Of a stretch of 64,000 nt of DNA, positions 1-11,668 are shown piece after piece. Positions within the stretch are counted from its first letter, which is position 1. Every line of letters begins with the position of its first letter. A program made the translations under genes and the position numbers. The stretch is taken from positions 1 through 64,000 of the forward strand of contig QANU01099368.1 in assembly GCA_003254905.1 (NCBI GenBank), read 5' to 3'. The notes under the pieces are model-generated. The model saw only the letters and a list, made by a program, of their open reading frames with translations. It was not told where the DNA came from and ran no database searches. This stretch comes from Nissolia schottii. Lineage: Eukaryota; Streptophyta; Magnoliopsida; Fabales; Fabaceae.

Positions 1-985
1 TAAATTGATCCCAAAACTTACACCCCTTAAAACCATCATTATTAACGAACCACCACCAACCACTGTCAACTTACTGCTAACTAATGTTGATAGACGAACC
101 ACTGCTGCCAACGTTGGACCACTGCCAGTCTGCCACTGCCATTGCCGCTGACACTAGACCACCTCAAAATCTTAAGGCAATGGATCTATGAATTCTTGCA
201 CTTGTATACTCTTCACTCCACCTATCTGTAACCAATATGAGACTTTTATATACTCACACTCGAAATCTAACGTTAGAAACATTTTAACTCTGAACTTTTG
301 AATTTTTTTTTTTGGGATACAAATTACTAACATTTCAAATGAATTTTTTTTTGGATATATAAATGAATTATATTATAGGCTGGACGTGAATCAAGTTGGG
401 TCAAGTTTTAGGTAAAAAAAATTCTAACCCAATTAAATTTCTATAAATTAGGATGGTTCAATTTTTCTTTTTTTTTAAATGAAATCCGACCTGATCTGAC
501 TTGACCATGTACGAATCGTATCGAGTCGGGTGATTAGTTTATCCATTTATTTTTATTTTAAATTTTAAAACTCACAAATAACATAAAAAGAAAAAAAGAA
601 ATTTGAATAAATGAGAGAAAGGAATTGCATATGTTTTTACGTAATGAGACAACGATGTGAGAATAAAGATGAAATAAAGAATAAAAATATTGTATATATA
701 TTTATGAGATGAGACAATGATGTAAGAAAAAAATAAAAAATTAAAATTTTTAAAAGAGAATAATCAGGTCATATGGTTTGATAGTCGAGTTTAATTGTGT
801 AACTCAGTACCTAATTTGATTAGAGGTGAGATTCATCGAATTTTATCTAAACAAACTTGATGACTCAACCTAATCCAGAAGTAGAGTTGTGTTAAATTGA
901 TTGGGTTAACCCATATCCATGTGCACTCCTAAATATAACATAAATGATTTTATGTTGTTTTTCTATTAAATATTAATATCGTGTA
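1..985. other. Gene-less AT-rich stretch
   Basis: No open reading frame of gene quality and no RNA gene is seen. The stretch is AT-rich with poly-A/T tracts and a patch near 480-560 and 770-910 rich in short direct words of the kind found in dispersed legume repeats. Nothing functional can be supported. Confidence 0.5.
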
Positions 986-1166
986 AACAACACAGAACAA
1001 CATGACGACGGCATAAACATTTTTAGTTTCCGCCTCCTCTTTGGCATCATAACTGGCGGATCTAAGACTTGTGACGGGTCGATGATGGCGGCGAAGGCAA
1101 AGCTCGACGACGAGGGGGGCAGAAATGACAACTAGATGACAATGTGTAGAGAAAGAAGAAGATTGC
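986..1166 (+). repeat. 181-bp direct repeat, copy 1
   Basis: A GC-richer block that recurs almost unchanged at 1425-1605 (439 bp downstream). Both copies start with AACAACACAGAACAACATG and end with GAAGAAGATTGC, and differ at only a few positions. A single N follows copy 1 directly. It could be a pair of short terminal repeats of a small element, or an assembly artefact. No coding assignment is possible. Confidence 0.8.
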
Positions 1167-1424
1167 NTATAATTTGATTCGGAAATAAAAGCTTATAGTT
1201 ACAAAGAAATCATTATTAATATCTAAAAATTTATAAAAAAAAACTAATCTCTAAAACAGAAAAACGAATTCCCTACGACAACAAAAAGGAAAAAATAATT
1301 CCCTTTCAATTTTCCTTTTTCCATTTCCTTCGGTATTTGCAATTCCCTTTCATGGCGCCACTACTGTAGTTGCTGACTCCGCATTTGGCTTCACGAGCTT
1401 CTGTCAAAGGCGGTGACAGACCTC

Positions 1425-1605
1425 AACAACACAGAACAACATGACGACGGCATAAACTTTTTTAGTTTCCGCCTCCCCTTTGGCATCATAACTGGCGGAT
1501 CTAAGACGTGTGACGGATCGATGATGGCGGCGAAGGCAAAGCTCGACGACGAGGGGGGCAGAAATGACAACTAGATGACAATGTGTAGAGAAAGAAGAAG
1601 ATTGC
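1425..1605 (+). repeat. 181-bp direct repeat, copy 2
   Basis: Second copy of the block at 986-1166. The 258 bp between the copies hold AT-rich sequence and a short GC-rich patch (about 1350-1424), with no recognisable primer-binding site. A minus-strand open frame crosses it but has no known similarity and is not called. Confidence 0.8.
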
Positions 1606-4277
1606 AAAGAAGTTTTGGATTTTGGATTTTTGGTTTTTATTTTTTAATTTGGGTTCTTCTAGATGAAATTTTGTAGACCTTGCTGCCTTTTTAGTGTACT
1701 CCTACAATCATATTGTAATTAATATTCTTGATTGTTTAAAATTTTGATATGGTTTGTGTTTGTCTTGATGGTGGTGATGATGGTGGTGGCATGAGATTTA
1801 GAGAAGAAGACAAGTGTTAAAGAGATGGATGGATGGAGGGTGGTGGTGGGTTTAGAGAGGGAGTGGCGGCGGCTGTGACAGGAGTAGCAGTGGTGAAGGT
1901 TGAAGAATCAAAGAGAGGTGGTTGAAAAAATCCAATTTAATCTAATTAAATGTTTTGACTTGATCTAATCTAATAAATTTATTTTTTACCAATGGTATTA
2001 ATATAATTATGTGGCTAATAATGTCTAAGATAAGAAGAGAATAATTTGGAATGTCAATATTGCTCTTCATATTATCACAAAAGAAGTAAAAACTTATCTC
2101 TCTTTAGTTGATAATGTTTCATTATATTATTGGACCAATTGAAATTTTCATATGTAAAAAACAAGTGCAATTCTCACCATAAAATAGTCCATTTTTTTTA
2201 ATAACTCAGATGATCTCTTCCTCTCAACCTCACTTTCTCTCACTCTCTCTTGCGTTTCATCTCTCTCCTCTTGTTCAAAAAGGTTTTTGCTTATTTAGAC
2301 AATGTTTCGGTGACCTTTCAATAAAAAAATGTATGGAGGAATTTTTCATTGAATCATTCAAAAAAAATAATATGAATGAAGGCTCAAAAATTGATGATGA
2401 AAACTCGTGCGAAGAAGTTATATTGATAACACAGAATAGGATGAGGAGTCCGAAAAAAGAAAGAGAGAAAGAAAGGGCGATGAGGAGCTGAAACAAAGAG
2501 AGAGAGAGTGAGAGAGGGTGAGGTTGAGAGAGAAAAAAAAACTAATGATAAAAATGAAGAAATTTTTTTTGCAAGAAATGAAAAAAAAAAATAGAGAAGA
2601 ATAAAAAGAGAATATTGAAAAATAAATAAAGTTTGTAAGTGAAAAAATTAAGAAAAAAATGAAGGTAGAATGAAGAAGAAGAAAAAAAAAATAAAGTAGA
2701 AAGTGAAGAGAAAAGGGGCATGAGTGAAGGAAATNAAGTAGAAAGTGAAGAGATAAGGGGCATGAGTGAAGGAAATAGAAAGATGAAAGAAAAAACTAAT
2801 ATATAATGTATATCTATAATAGCTGTACACCTTTTAGATATACACATGACAATTTTTCTAAAATTATAGAAATTAAAAGTTTTTTATTGAATGGACAAGA
2901 AAAATAATGAAAATGAAAGGGAGAAGATTTCAATCCCTAAACAAAGGCCACCTATTGATATTCTTCAATTAAATGATTTGTGTGGACTTGTGCTCCAAAG
3001 TTGTCGGTGTCACAGTCAAAAAGAGCACAACGTGGTCGAGTCACTACCGAAAGTGTGTGCGCGTACTGTTTGCTGCAAATGAAAATGTTTAATGTCCTTT
3101 TTTATAATGTGTTTTTTTCTTCACATGTATAATGTGTTACAAACATAATTTTGTGTATTATACTGCATATCGAAATTTTTTAATTTGACATATTGTAGCG
3201 TATATCGTAAGTTATTTATATATATAATTATAAATTACAAACATAAATAAATATAAAAATATGAATCTCAATGTTAAATGTATATCTAAATAATTAAAAA
3301 TGTATAGTTTAAAGTTGAATTGCAGAAGAAGTCCAATTGCAATATAGGTTGGTTTGTTACTATTTTATGTTTTATATGTTGAAATTGAAACTTTAAATTT
3401 CTAAATATAAGTCTTCTTTTTTTTTCTTCGTCAAATTTTATTTTTTTCTTAATCTTACATCCTAATTTGTTTGAAATTTGTTTTTAATTAATATGATAGA
3501 TAGATACTAATATTTGTATTGATAATGTAGATATCATTAAAATACTTAAGATACTATTAAGATATTTAGTCATATTAAAATACTAACATAAATCGTATTA
3601 AAATTATCAATTTATGATACATATCTTAAGATGTATATTGCATATTGCAAGATATTAATAACTATGGTTACAAATAACACATAATAATTAAGTGGAAGAG
3701 AATGAATTATTGTAAGTATCCTTGAAAAAGTTTGGGGTGATTGTATGCAAAATGTGATTCATGATATGGGCTTCTTTTTCTTTGGGTATAAATCTGTTTC
3801 TTATATTCATAGGCCCATTATTTTTCTCATGACATGTCTAAAGTGCTTCAATTGTATATATGCACGACTTTTGGACCAGCCACATACTTTATCGTGTATA
3901 TTTGTTTTCATTATAAAAGAATTTATGTTTATTCAGAAAATGAAAGTTTTATTTGTTTTTAATTAAAGTTAAAGTGTACATTTTTTTTAAAAGCGTTCCT
4001 TATAAGTTTTCGTAAGGGGAACCAGTCTCTTGCGTACCGATAACGATTTTTAGGTCGTTAGAATAACAATGAAGGACAAAAGCCTACAACGTTCAAAAAA
4101 AATAGGCTTGCAACGTTCAGATTTTTGAAGCACAAATAGCATAGAGATGAGACAAGCCAAATCAGAAAAAGAGAGAGCAAATATTTTTTACATTGAGCCA
4201 AAACAAAACATGCTTCCCTTTGAGTATTGTCAAAATTCCTTTTTTCACCTTTCATTCTAAATCCTTATACTGATTGT
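1606..4277. other. Gene-less stretch, purine-rich low complexity
   Basis: No gene is supported. 2440-2780 is strongly purine-rich on the plus strand (GAGA and GAAGAA runs), which creates long spurious open frames on both strands. The remainder is AT-rich intergenic sequence. Confidence 0.5.
2694..2777 (+). repeat. Two-copy 42-bp tandem repeat split by an N
   Basis: The 42-bp unit (AAGTAGAAAGTGAAGAG... to ...GAGTGAAGGAAAT) is present twice, and the only ambiguous base, an N at 2735, falls exactly between the copies. One substitution separates them. This is the pattern expected if the ends of two contigs overlap but were not merged. Confidence 0.75.
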
Positions 4278-6052
4278 GTTGAGCATTCATGCCCTAGGAA
4301 TTTATTTTTTATGGTTTTGAGTGAAAAGACATTAAATTGCCGTTAGAAATTTTGCGAAAAAACCAAGATTATTGATCATTAGTTTTCTTGAGAGGAAAAG
4401 GCTACAGAGTAAAATCCTCGTTAAAAGCCAACTTTGTCTTCTTGTTAGGATTTTTGTTGGAGTCTCATTTAGGAAACTTTGAGAAGATTGTCTTTGATAT
4501 TAGTGTTTGTAAGTTGAAAAATCATTAAAGAAAAACTCATCACTTGTGGTGAGGACTTGATGTTGAAAACTCTCTAATTTGAGTGTTTTATTAGTTTGTT
4601 TCCTAAGTATTTTTAATAAGTTTATAGGTTTTTTATTTATTTCTAGGAATAAATTAGGATAGTTGCATTTAGTAGAATTATTTACATTTTATTGATTTTT
4701 ATCTCTTTTTTGTATTTTTATTTGAACTTTAGGAAAATAAATCTTAAGAGGATCATTGAAGATTGGAATAAGATAAGAGATAAGATTGAAGAAAAGATTT
4801 GAAGAGAAGATTTGGATCAAAAAAAGATAAATTTGAATGTGATTTGGAAAGGTTTGGGTGAAGATATCTTAAAGCTTTTTGTATGCTGACATTGTCACGG
4901 ATTTTTTATATTGATAAAGGATGAATCTCAACTGACTCCAACTACAAAGTTGTAGATTCTTTTATCTTTAATTAGAGACTTGAATCAGCTCAATCAGATA
5001 TGTGTAGCACAAGTTATGATATTTTTACTATCATATTGCAGTGTTGTAAAAAAAAATCTAAATTTCAACGTTTTGTTAATTCTGAATCCAAACTATATAA
5101 ATACAACCCCCAATGATCTCAAAGAAGGGTGAGAATCAGATTTGAAGACTGAGGTAACCCTAAGAGAGCTCCCAGGTGTGAAGACAAAGACTCTGAGGGT
5201 GTAATGCGATGAGGAAGAGATCCCCATTTGTCCCTAATTCAAATATCTATCATTGTTCTTCTATGGAACCTTTACTTTATAGTTTCGTTTTGTTTTCTTC
5301 TTCTTCTTCTTTCATTATGAACTAAGTCCCTATTAAGGGATTTAGTGTAACCATTTCTTTGATGATGTTATCATAAAACCTCTTTATTATTCAATTTTTT
5401 TTATCGATGTTAATTAAATTTCTTTGAACTTTTCTTAATGCTTTTGATTAACTGACCATTAATTGAATGAATTATTGTCTTGCATGAATTTGAGAAAAGG
5501 AATGTGAGAGTGCTCTGTTATAGAAACCACAGGTTGAGCGACAATCCGAGAAGAACAAAGGCAAACTATGTGGGTGTATGTGGGGAATTCACAAATCGTT
5601 CATGCTTTTAATAGATTAGGTTACCTCAAGAGATTGGGCAGTCACTCTAGGTAAAGATAATCGTTCGACCTCAAGAGAGGCTTGCGATTAGAATAGGAAC
5701 CTCGACCATTAGTTAACTAGATTAATAGTTGAATAACAATGTTTTAGGATAATTGTGCATGTTTGTCTATAAACACACCTGAGTCTAGAGTAGGTGAAGT
5801 CAAGTACCCTAGTATCCATCTCCATAACCTTTCCCACCTTCTATTTAATTGTTATTGTTCCCTTATTATTTATATATTTTGTTTTATTATTTTTAAAACC
5901 AATTTTTTAAAACTCTTCCAATCAATTTAATCGAGTTATTTGTTAATTAAAATCTAGTGTAATATTATCCTCGCGTGTTCAACAACCTGAGTTTTAATAC
6001 TCACTCTTATTACTTGTATGAATTGGCGCACTTTCTAGTTTTGCAAAATTCA
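4278..6052 (+). mobile_element. Possible solo LTR or LTR remnant
   Basis: Stop-dense sequence with features of a long retrotransposon LTR: a TATA box (TATATAAATA about 5093-5102) followed by transcribed-looking sequence, and a TG start and CA end at the proposed limits. The 3' part resembles legume gypsy-type LTRs as I remember them. No target-site duplication was found and no internal domain is attached, so the limits and class are inference. Confidence 0.3.
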
Positions 6053-6714
6053 CATAAGATGCAGATTCCACTTTTAAATTGAACCAATATAAATTCTCTA
6101 TGTAAATCTCTCTCTCCTTAAGTTTAATTTTATTTAGAAATATCTCTCTGGTTTAAGTTTCCCCATTTTGTGAAACTCAAATTCTGTCACAACTTCTTTA
6201 TTTTCAGGAGATTTTCACTAACAAACAATTTTTTTGCCCTTAAAAAATTAGTGTTTAAATTCAACTCTCTCTTCTCTAAGTCATGTTAAACCATCGGATA
6301 TTTTTTCTACTGTTTATCTTTTATGAGCCACTCTTCAGTCATATTTTTAAGAGGCATTATATTAAGGATTAATTTGTGTTTTTACATAAAATATTTCAAA
6401 ATTTGAATAATTTCTCTCAACTTATTTCTTTCCCTTCATCTCAATCCTCTCTTCTTCAATTCCCATTTATTCTTCTTCTCTCTAGATCCTTCTGTGACTT
6501 CCACTGACTCCGCCACATTACTGAAGCTTGATGGTGGTGGCACCTTCATCGGCTCATATCCGTTGCGCATGGCTTTCTCTGCAGCGGCCCAGCCCTCCAC
6601 TACGAGAGTTCCCCGACCTGAATGACACCGATCAAAGCTAAATCAAATCTGTTGGTATTATTTCTTTCCCTTTCTTCTTCCTTTTTTTTCTTCTTTCTGC
6701 TCTACCCTTTTTCT

Positions 6715-6825
6715 TTCTCTTTTAGGGTTTTGGTGTTTCACAAAATAAAAAAGAAAAAAAATTTGATGCAAAAAATTGAGATAATTCTGTTCATAATTGT
6801 TGTGTAGATGAAGGGGATTTTGAAG
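6715..6825 (+). repeat. 111-bp diverged direct repeat, copy 1
   Basis: Begins TTCTCTTTTAGGGTTTTGG and ends TGTGTAGATGAAGGGGATTTTGAAG-like; a diverged copy of the same length lies at 7945-8055. Small indels and substitutions are spread through it, so the duplication is not recent. No coding capacity is evident. Confidence 0.65.
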
Positions 6826-7269
6826 AATAGATGCTGAAAAAATAATGTTGGGGGACATTACTCTTGGATATGATTCTCTTAAAGATTACATTGTAAGATT
6901 AAGTAATTGTTCTAATTCTAATAAATTATATCTTTCAAAAAATGTGTTTGATTTTGTTGTTGTTGTTGTGAGTGAATTAAGAAAGTTTTGATTTTTCTTT
7001 TTTTGTTGCTATGGATCAAAAAGTTATTTGTGTGTATTTTGTGGTCAAGATGTAAAGAATAACGTGTGTTTGTCTTGACTCTTGAGGTTATTCGAAATCA
7101 TACAAAGAATGTCAAACTTGCTTAAGATGTAAAAGAAGAATGTGTTATCAGAGCAATGAGGTGAGGTTTCGCTTATAAATGATCTAATATTTCATTGTGT
7201 TGCTTTCATCTTATGTATAAGATTGAGAATGAATCCCAATTCAAATTTTTTAAATTTGTCATTAAATAT

Positions 7270-7273
<4 letters not shown>

Positions 7274-7301
<28 letters not shown>

Positions 7302-7303
7302 NT
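7274..7303. repeat. (AT)n microsatellite with N
   Basis: An uninterrupted AT dinucleotide run ending in an N at 7302, a typical site for unresolved repeat length. Confidence 0.85.
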
Positions 7304-7944
7304 TGCCTTGTTTGATTCTATCAACTGAAGAAATATTTGAAGTGTCATTGTCAATGATCTCTTTAAAAAGTTATTGCTATTTGAGTGTAAATCATGAGTG
7401 TAATTTCCTCTTTCTTTTTTGCTGTCCACATTTATATTTCATTTTTACCATTACTTTTAATTTTTAAAATTGTAGGATAAAATTGTAAGTGGAAAATTAA
7501 TATTGTAACTTACACTCAAAATCAATTTAATTTCAGTTATTATCGTTTATTTAAATTGTCATGCTTACTTTTTTTTTGTATTGCAATTGCAGATTGAAAC
7601 ACGTATGATAGTTGAGAGCTAAAGCAAATGGCAGGCATGCGAACGAGTTTGACAGTCTCATATGTTTTCATTTTGCTTTCGCTCTCAATTAAAGCAAGGG
7701 ACTCTTAGGAAGGGGCTTGAGTTTGACACTAAAGCAAGGGACTAAGATACATGTATATATGAAGGTTATATATGTTAATTTTTTTCCCAGAACTTTGAAG
7801 GTTTTGTTTTGCACTTTTGTTAGCCATTAGATGATATGTGTAACTTATAAACTGTGATTTTAGTTTGAGTACGGTGATTTTATTTTTGAATTGTTTGGTG
7901 TTTCTTCGTTTTTTTTTTTTTTTTTTCCTACTTTACTTCTTTTG

Positions 7945-8055
7945 TTCTCTTATAGGGTTTTGGTGTCTCACTAAAAAAATGAAAATTTTTCATTTTTATG
8001 AAAAAGTTGAGTTAATTTTGTTCATAGTTGTTGTGTAGATGAAGGGGATTTTAAA
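7945..8055 (+). repeat. 111-bp diverged direct repeat, copy 2
   Basis: Second copy of the 6715-6825 block, 1,230 bp downstream in the same orientation. Together they bracket a region without genes. Confidence 0.65.
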
Positions 8056-8394
8056 GTTTTAGGAGAAGAACGAATGATGGATCCGGTGCTGGGCTACAAC
8101 AACAAGCAAGTTTCGATTTTCAAAAGGATTTTAGGTATGTGTCTCTTTTCTCTTTCATGATTTGGTTGATTTATTTGTCATAATAATTTATTTTTCAGTT
8201 AATGGATGACCACCGTGTAAGCATCAACATGGTATGTTCATACAAATTTTTCTAATCACTACTACTTTCAGAGAGATTCTTTGAAGTTGATTTACAGGTT
8301 ATATAAGTTTTTAACTCTTTTTGAGACTTAGGTGCCTATTGAATAAATAAATGTTCTTAGAAATGGAGAAGGAGATGTAGCAAGGTCTATTCTA

Positions 8395-8690
8395 TTTGGC
8401 TAATTGTATATATGGTTCCCTTATTTAAGTTGTTACTATCAGATAATATTTTTTAACTATACGGTTACTTATTTCAATTGTTATCAGATAGGATTTTCTA
8501 ATAGGTTGTTACAATAAGATTTATTAATAGGTTGTTATGACCCTTAGCTAATTCAAATGTGCAGGTTGTTAGGTTATTGACACGTTCCTTTGTGTATATA
8601 TATTGTATATCCTTCATTTGTGAATAATCAGAAAAACATAACACTAATTTCTGCACCAACATACTCTACTTCCTATTTTTTTTTTTAATT
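8395..8690 (+). mobile_element. Copia-LTR-like fragment (weak)
   Basis: Contains repeated short words around AATAGGTTGTTA, a TATATATATT tract and a 3' part (TTTGTGAATAATCAGAAAA) resembling the transcribed end of soybean-type copia LTRs from memory. No limits, primer-binding site or coding part are visible. Confidence 0.22.
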
Positions 8691-9010
8691 AATTCTCATG
8701 TCAGCAGACTTTGGAGATGTTTTTTTATTAAATATAACTCAAACTGTATTTTAGCCATTGTAGCAAGTGTAAGCTATTAAAAAAGGGGATCATTTTATTA
8801 TTAGTTGTAAATATTATTTGTTATGCCAAATGATATTTTCGATAGTCTCATGTTGAGGAGGAACATGATATTGTAACTTTTACAAATTCTTGACCTTAAA
8901 AACATTTTTTTTATAGTATTTGTAAAGGAAAATTTATTTTTCTACGGTACCTTGAAAAGAAATTTAACCATATTGTGTGTGATTTTTATTTTTTTCTACA
9001 TTTGCATGGT

Positions 9011-9256
9011 TTTGTATTGAAATTGCCAACCCCTTTGACGATTTCAAGTTTTTTTTTAAAAAAAAGCATGAAAAGCTGCAAACTGATGACAGCAACAAGT
9101 GACAAGATGCTGACAAGTATAGAAATCGCCATTGACAGTGACAATTTATGTACTTATTAATGTTGCGTCACCTATCGCTGTCATCAATTTACAGCTTTTC
9201 ATTTTTTTAAAAAAAGTACTTGAAATCATTCAGCAGGTAGCAATTTCAGTACCAAA
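9011..9256. mobile_element. Foldback (MITE-like) element
   Basis: Two arms are imperfect reverse complements: about 9011-9092 and 9178-9256. The inner arms pair over GATTTCAAG, the T/A tract, AAGCTG and CTGATGACAG; the outer arms pair GGTTTTGTATTGAAATTG with CAATTTCAGTACCAAAATC. The loop is about 85 bp. There is no coding capacity. A non-autonomous DNA transposon is the simplest explanation; a long hairpin RNA precursor is possible but unsupported. Confidence 0.55.
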
Positions 9257-10216
9257 ATCATACAAATGTAAAATAATAAATTGGTCCATGTTATTGTATT
9301 ACTTACTTTCCCAACCCATATATAAGTTAAAACCCCATGGTAAACAATATATTAATTTATGGCATTTTAAAATTAAGCACAATTAAACGATTTGCATGAA
9401 ATATGATCTTTATTTTGCATTGTTCATTATACGTCAGGAGAAAATGCAACACTAAGTGATGTTATATATTTTGCAAAAAATATTATTAAAGAGATAATGA
9501 GTTATCTTTCAAAATTATCTTATCATATTATGCAAAGTTAAGTTGTGCCTAAATTAACACCTATAAACTAATCGTCTGTAAAAAAAAGTTTACCTGCGCA
9601 TAGCTCGGTCCGAACAATAGTTTTGGACTTGGGTGAAACATTTGCATTTAGCTTTACTTTTAAAATGTAATTAAAAACATTTTAAAATTATGGTTAAATG
9701 AATTATCAATTTTATTCTCATCTCACACATTTCCTCTCCTCTCTTCTTTAAACCTTAAACCCTAACACACCACCTTATCCATCACCACCACTACCTTAAT
9801 ACGAGCACCACCACCACTATGAAAAGAAAAAAGGTTGTTGAAGGAGGGTGGATCATTTTTTACATTAACTAGTATACACACTGTACCCTAAATTAGAAAA
9901 CGAGTGAATCTTTCACTTCAACTGTTGAGGTGAAACTTACACAAAGGCTAGTCTCTAAATTTGTTTTACACCAAACAACTAGTATAAATAATATATGACA
10001 TCAAATATTTCGAAAACGAAAACTTGAAATTTATTGAAAGGAGATTAAATATTCTTTCTAAATAACTAAAGTGTGATCTCAGAAACCTACTTGATATAAA
10101 AATACATTTCGGGAATTCAGTTGGTCCCATGTGCATCATTCAGGGGTAAAAATATAGGTTTAAACCGGAAAAAAAAAACTAGGTGAAGGAATATTTGGTA
10201 GTAACACCTATTGACA
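9257..10216. other. Gene-less stretch upstream of tRNA-Tyr
   Basis: No gene seen. Part of it (about 9700-9950) resembles 20540-20760 in word order (a CACCACCACTATGAAAAG-like segment, then an AAGGTTG segment, then GAGGTGAAACTTA), which points to a dispersed repeat. Confidence 0.45.
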
Positions 10217-10311
10217 CCGACCTTAGCTCAGTTGGTAGAGCGGAGGACTGTAGTTGGTTTAACAACCTCGTGGATATCCTTAGGTCGCTGGTTCGAATCC
10301 GGCAGGTCGGA
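10217..10311 (+). tRNA. tRNA-Tyr (GUA) with intron
   Basis: Nuclear tRNA-Tyr gene. The acceptor stem is CCGACCT at 10217-10223 pairing with AGGTCGG at 10304-10310, with discriminator A at 10311. The A box (TAGCTCAGTTGGTAGAGC) and B box (GGTTCGAATCC) are intact. The anticodon GTA lies at 10250-10252. An intron of about 22 nt (10254-10275) sits one base 3' of the anticodon, as in other plant tRNA-Tyr genes, and must be removed by the tRNA splicing endonuclease. A T5 run at 10313-10317 is the likely RNA polymerase III terminator. The gene ends only 130 bp before the start codon of the PORR gene on the same strand. Confidence 0.96.
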
Positions 10312-10312
10312 A

Positions 10313-10317
10313 TTTTT
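10313..10317 (+). terminator. Pol III T-run terminator of tRNA-Tyr
   Basis: Five T residues two bases after the discriminator base; a longer T8 run follows at about 10321 as a backup. Confidence 0.75.
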
Positions 10318-10441
10318 CAATTTTTTTTCCCTTTTCCTTTCTCCCCTCCTTTCCTTTACACGCCGTTTGATTCATGCATCCACACACATGATGTAGCCGT
10401 TTATTCATCACCATTCATCAAAAAGATTCAATTCATTTTCA

Positions 10442-11668
10442 ATGGCTTCTCGCTTCTTCTCCTTCTTCCTCCGCTCCACCACCACCAAAACCCGAACCCC
10501 GCCGCAGCCAAACCCTAATTCCGCCCTCTTCACCGCCCCGTTCTCCACCTCCTTCCTCGTCACCAAAACCCCAAAGAAGCTGAAGAAGAAGCACAAGAAC
10601 AAAGACAGCCCCCGAACCAACCCCGTCCAGACCCAACCCAACCGCATCCCTCCCCTCGAGCGCATCGTCGACCGCGACGCCCAATTCAAGTTCATCACCA
10701 AGACCAAGCAGTTCCTCACCGCCCAGCCGGAGCACGTGCTCCGCCTCGACGACGCCGGCAAGCTCCACCGCGAGCTCGGGTTCCCCCGCGGCCGCAAGCT
10801 CTCCCGCTCCGTCCTCCGCCACCCGCTTCTTCTCCAGTCCTACCGCCACACCGACGGCAAGATGTGGCTCGGGTTCACCGACCTCATGGAGGACCTCCTC
10901 GCGGAGGAGCGCGCCCTCATGGACTCCATGGAGCACGACCGTGTCGCCAAGGTACGCAAATTGCTCATGATGTGCTCGAAGAAACGCGTCCCGTTGAGCA
11001 AGATCCACCACTGCAGGAACCTCTTCGGTATACCCGACGATTTCCGGGACCGGGTCCTCAAGTACCCGAATTACTTTCGGGTCGTGGTGGACGCCGCCGA
11101 CGGGAGGAGGGTCCTCGAGCTGGTAAATTGGGACCCTCTGTTAGCGGTGAGTGCAATTGAGAAGGAATTCATGATCGATGAAGATGGTGCTAAGAGGAAA
11201 TTTAGGTTTCCCGTGAAGCATGGGAGGGATTTGGGGTTGGGGTTAGAGGATAATAGGAAGCTGAATTTGTTGAACACGTTGCCCTTGGTGTCGCCTTACT
11301 CCGATGGGTCGAAGTTGGATGTGTGGACATTGGAAGCGGAGAAGTATAGGGTTGGGGTGGTTCATGAATTCTTGAGCCTGACCTTGGAGAAGAGGGCGTC
11401 CATACACCACCTTGTGGAGTTCAAGGAGGAGTTTTGTTTGACCAAGCATACTTATCATATGCTCTTGAAGCAGCCCAGGGCGTTTTATTTGGCGGGGACG
11501 GAGATGAACTGGGTCGTGTTCTTAAGGGATGCTTATGATGAGAAGGGTGTTTTGATTCACAAGGACCCCCAGGTGGTCTTTAATGAGAAGCTGTATAGGT
11601 ATGCTCAGACGGAGGAAATGGAACCTGGTTCTGATGTTGGGATGGAGAGGCAGCAACATTTAACTTGA
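10442..11668 (+). CDS. PORR-domain organelle RNA-binding protein (WTF1-like)
   Basis: Intronless gene for a 408-residue protein of the plant organelle RNA recognition (PORR/DUF860) family, whose characterised members (WTF1, RPD1, WTF9) bind group II introns in chloroplasts or mitochondria and aid splicing. Residues 1 to about 40 are rich in Ser, Thr, Arg and Pro with almost no acids, typical of an organelle targeting peptide; a basic run (KKLKKKHKNK) follows. The PORR domain runs from about residue 75 (RIVDRDAQFKF) through LSRSVLRHP, LLMMCSKKRVPLSKI and PNYFRVV to the conserved C-terminal part (LVEFKEEFCLTKHTYHMLLKQPRAF, shown in part: KHTYHMLLKQP). The ATG at 10442 gives full family length. 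The first 650 bases are far richer in G+C than the rest. Which organelle and intron it serves cannot be told. Confidence 0.93.
   Translation: MASRFFSFFLRSTTTKTRTPPQPNPNSALFTAPFSTSFLVTKTPKKLKKKHKNKDSPRTNPVQTQPNRIPPLERIVDRDAQFKFITKTKQFLTAQPEHVLRLDDAGKLHRELGFPRGRKLSRSVLRHPLLLQSYRHTDGKMWLGFTDLMEDLLAEERALMDSMEHDRVAKVRKLLMMCSKKRVPLSKIHHCRNLFGIPDDFRDRVLKYPNYFRVVVDAADGRRVLELVNWDPLLAVSAIEKEFMIDEDGAKRKFRFPVKHGRDLGLGLEDNRKLNLLNTLPLVSPYSDGSKLDVWTLEAEKYRVGVVHEFLSLTLEKRASIHHLVEFKEEFCLTKHTYHMLLKQPRAFYLAGTEMNWVVFLRDAYDEKGVLIHKDPQVVFNEKLYRYAQTEEMEPGSDVGMERQQHLT

Noticed and set aside
2210-2850. Open frames on both strands
   Set aside because: They lie in purine-rich low-complexity DNA and one crosses an N; composition alone explains them.
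10408-11458. Several long minus-strand and alternative-frame ORFs
   Set aside because: They are shadows of the GC-rich PORR gene on the other strand or frame.
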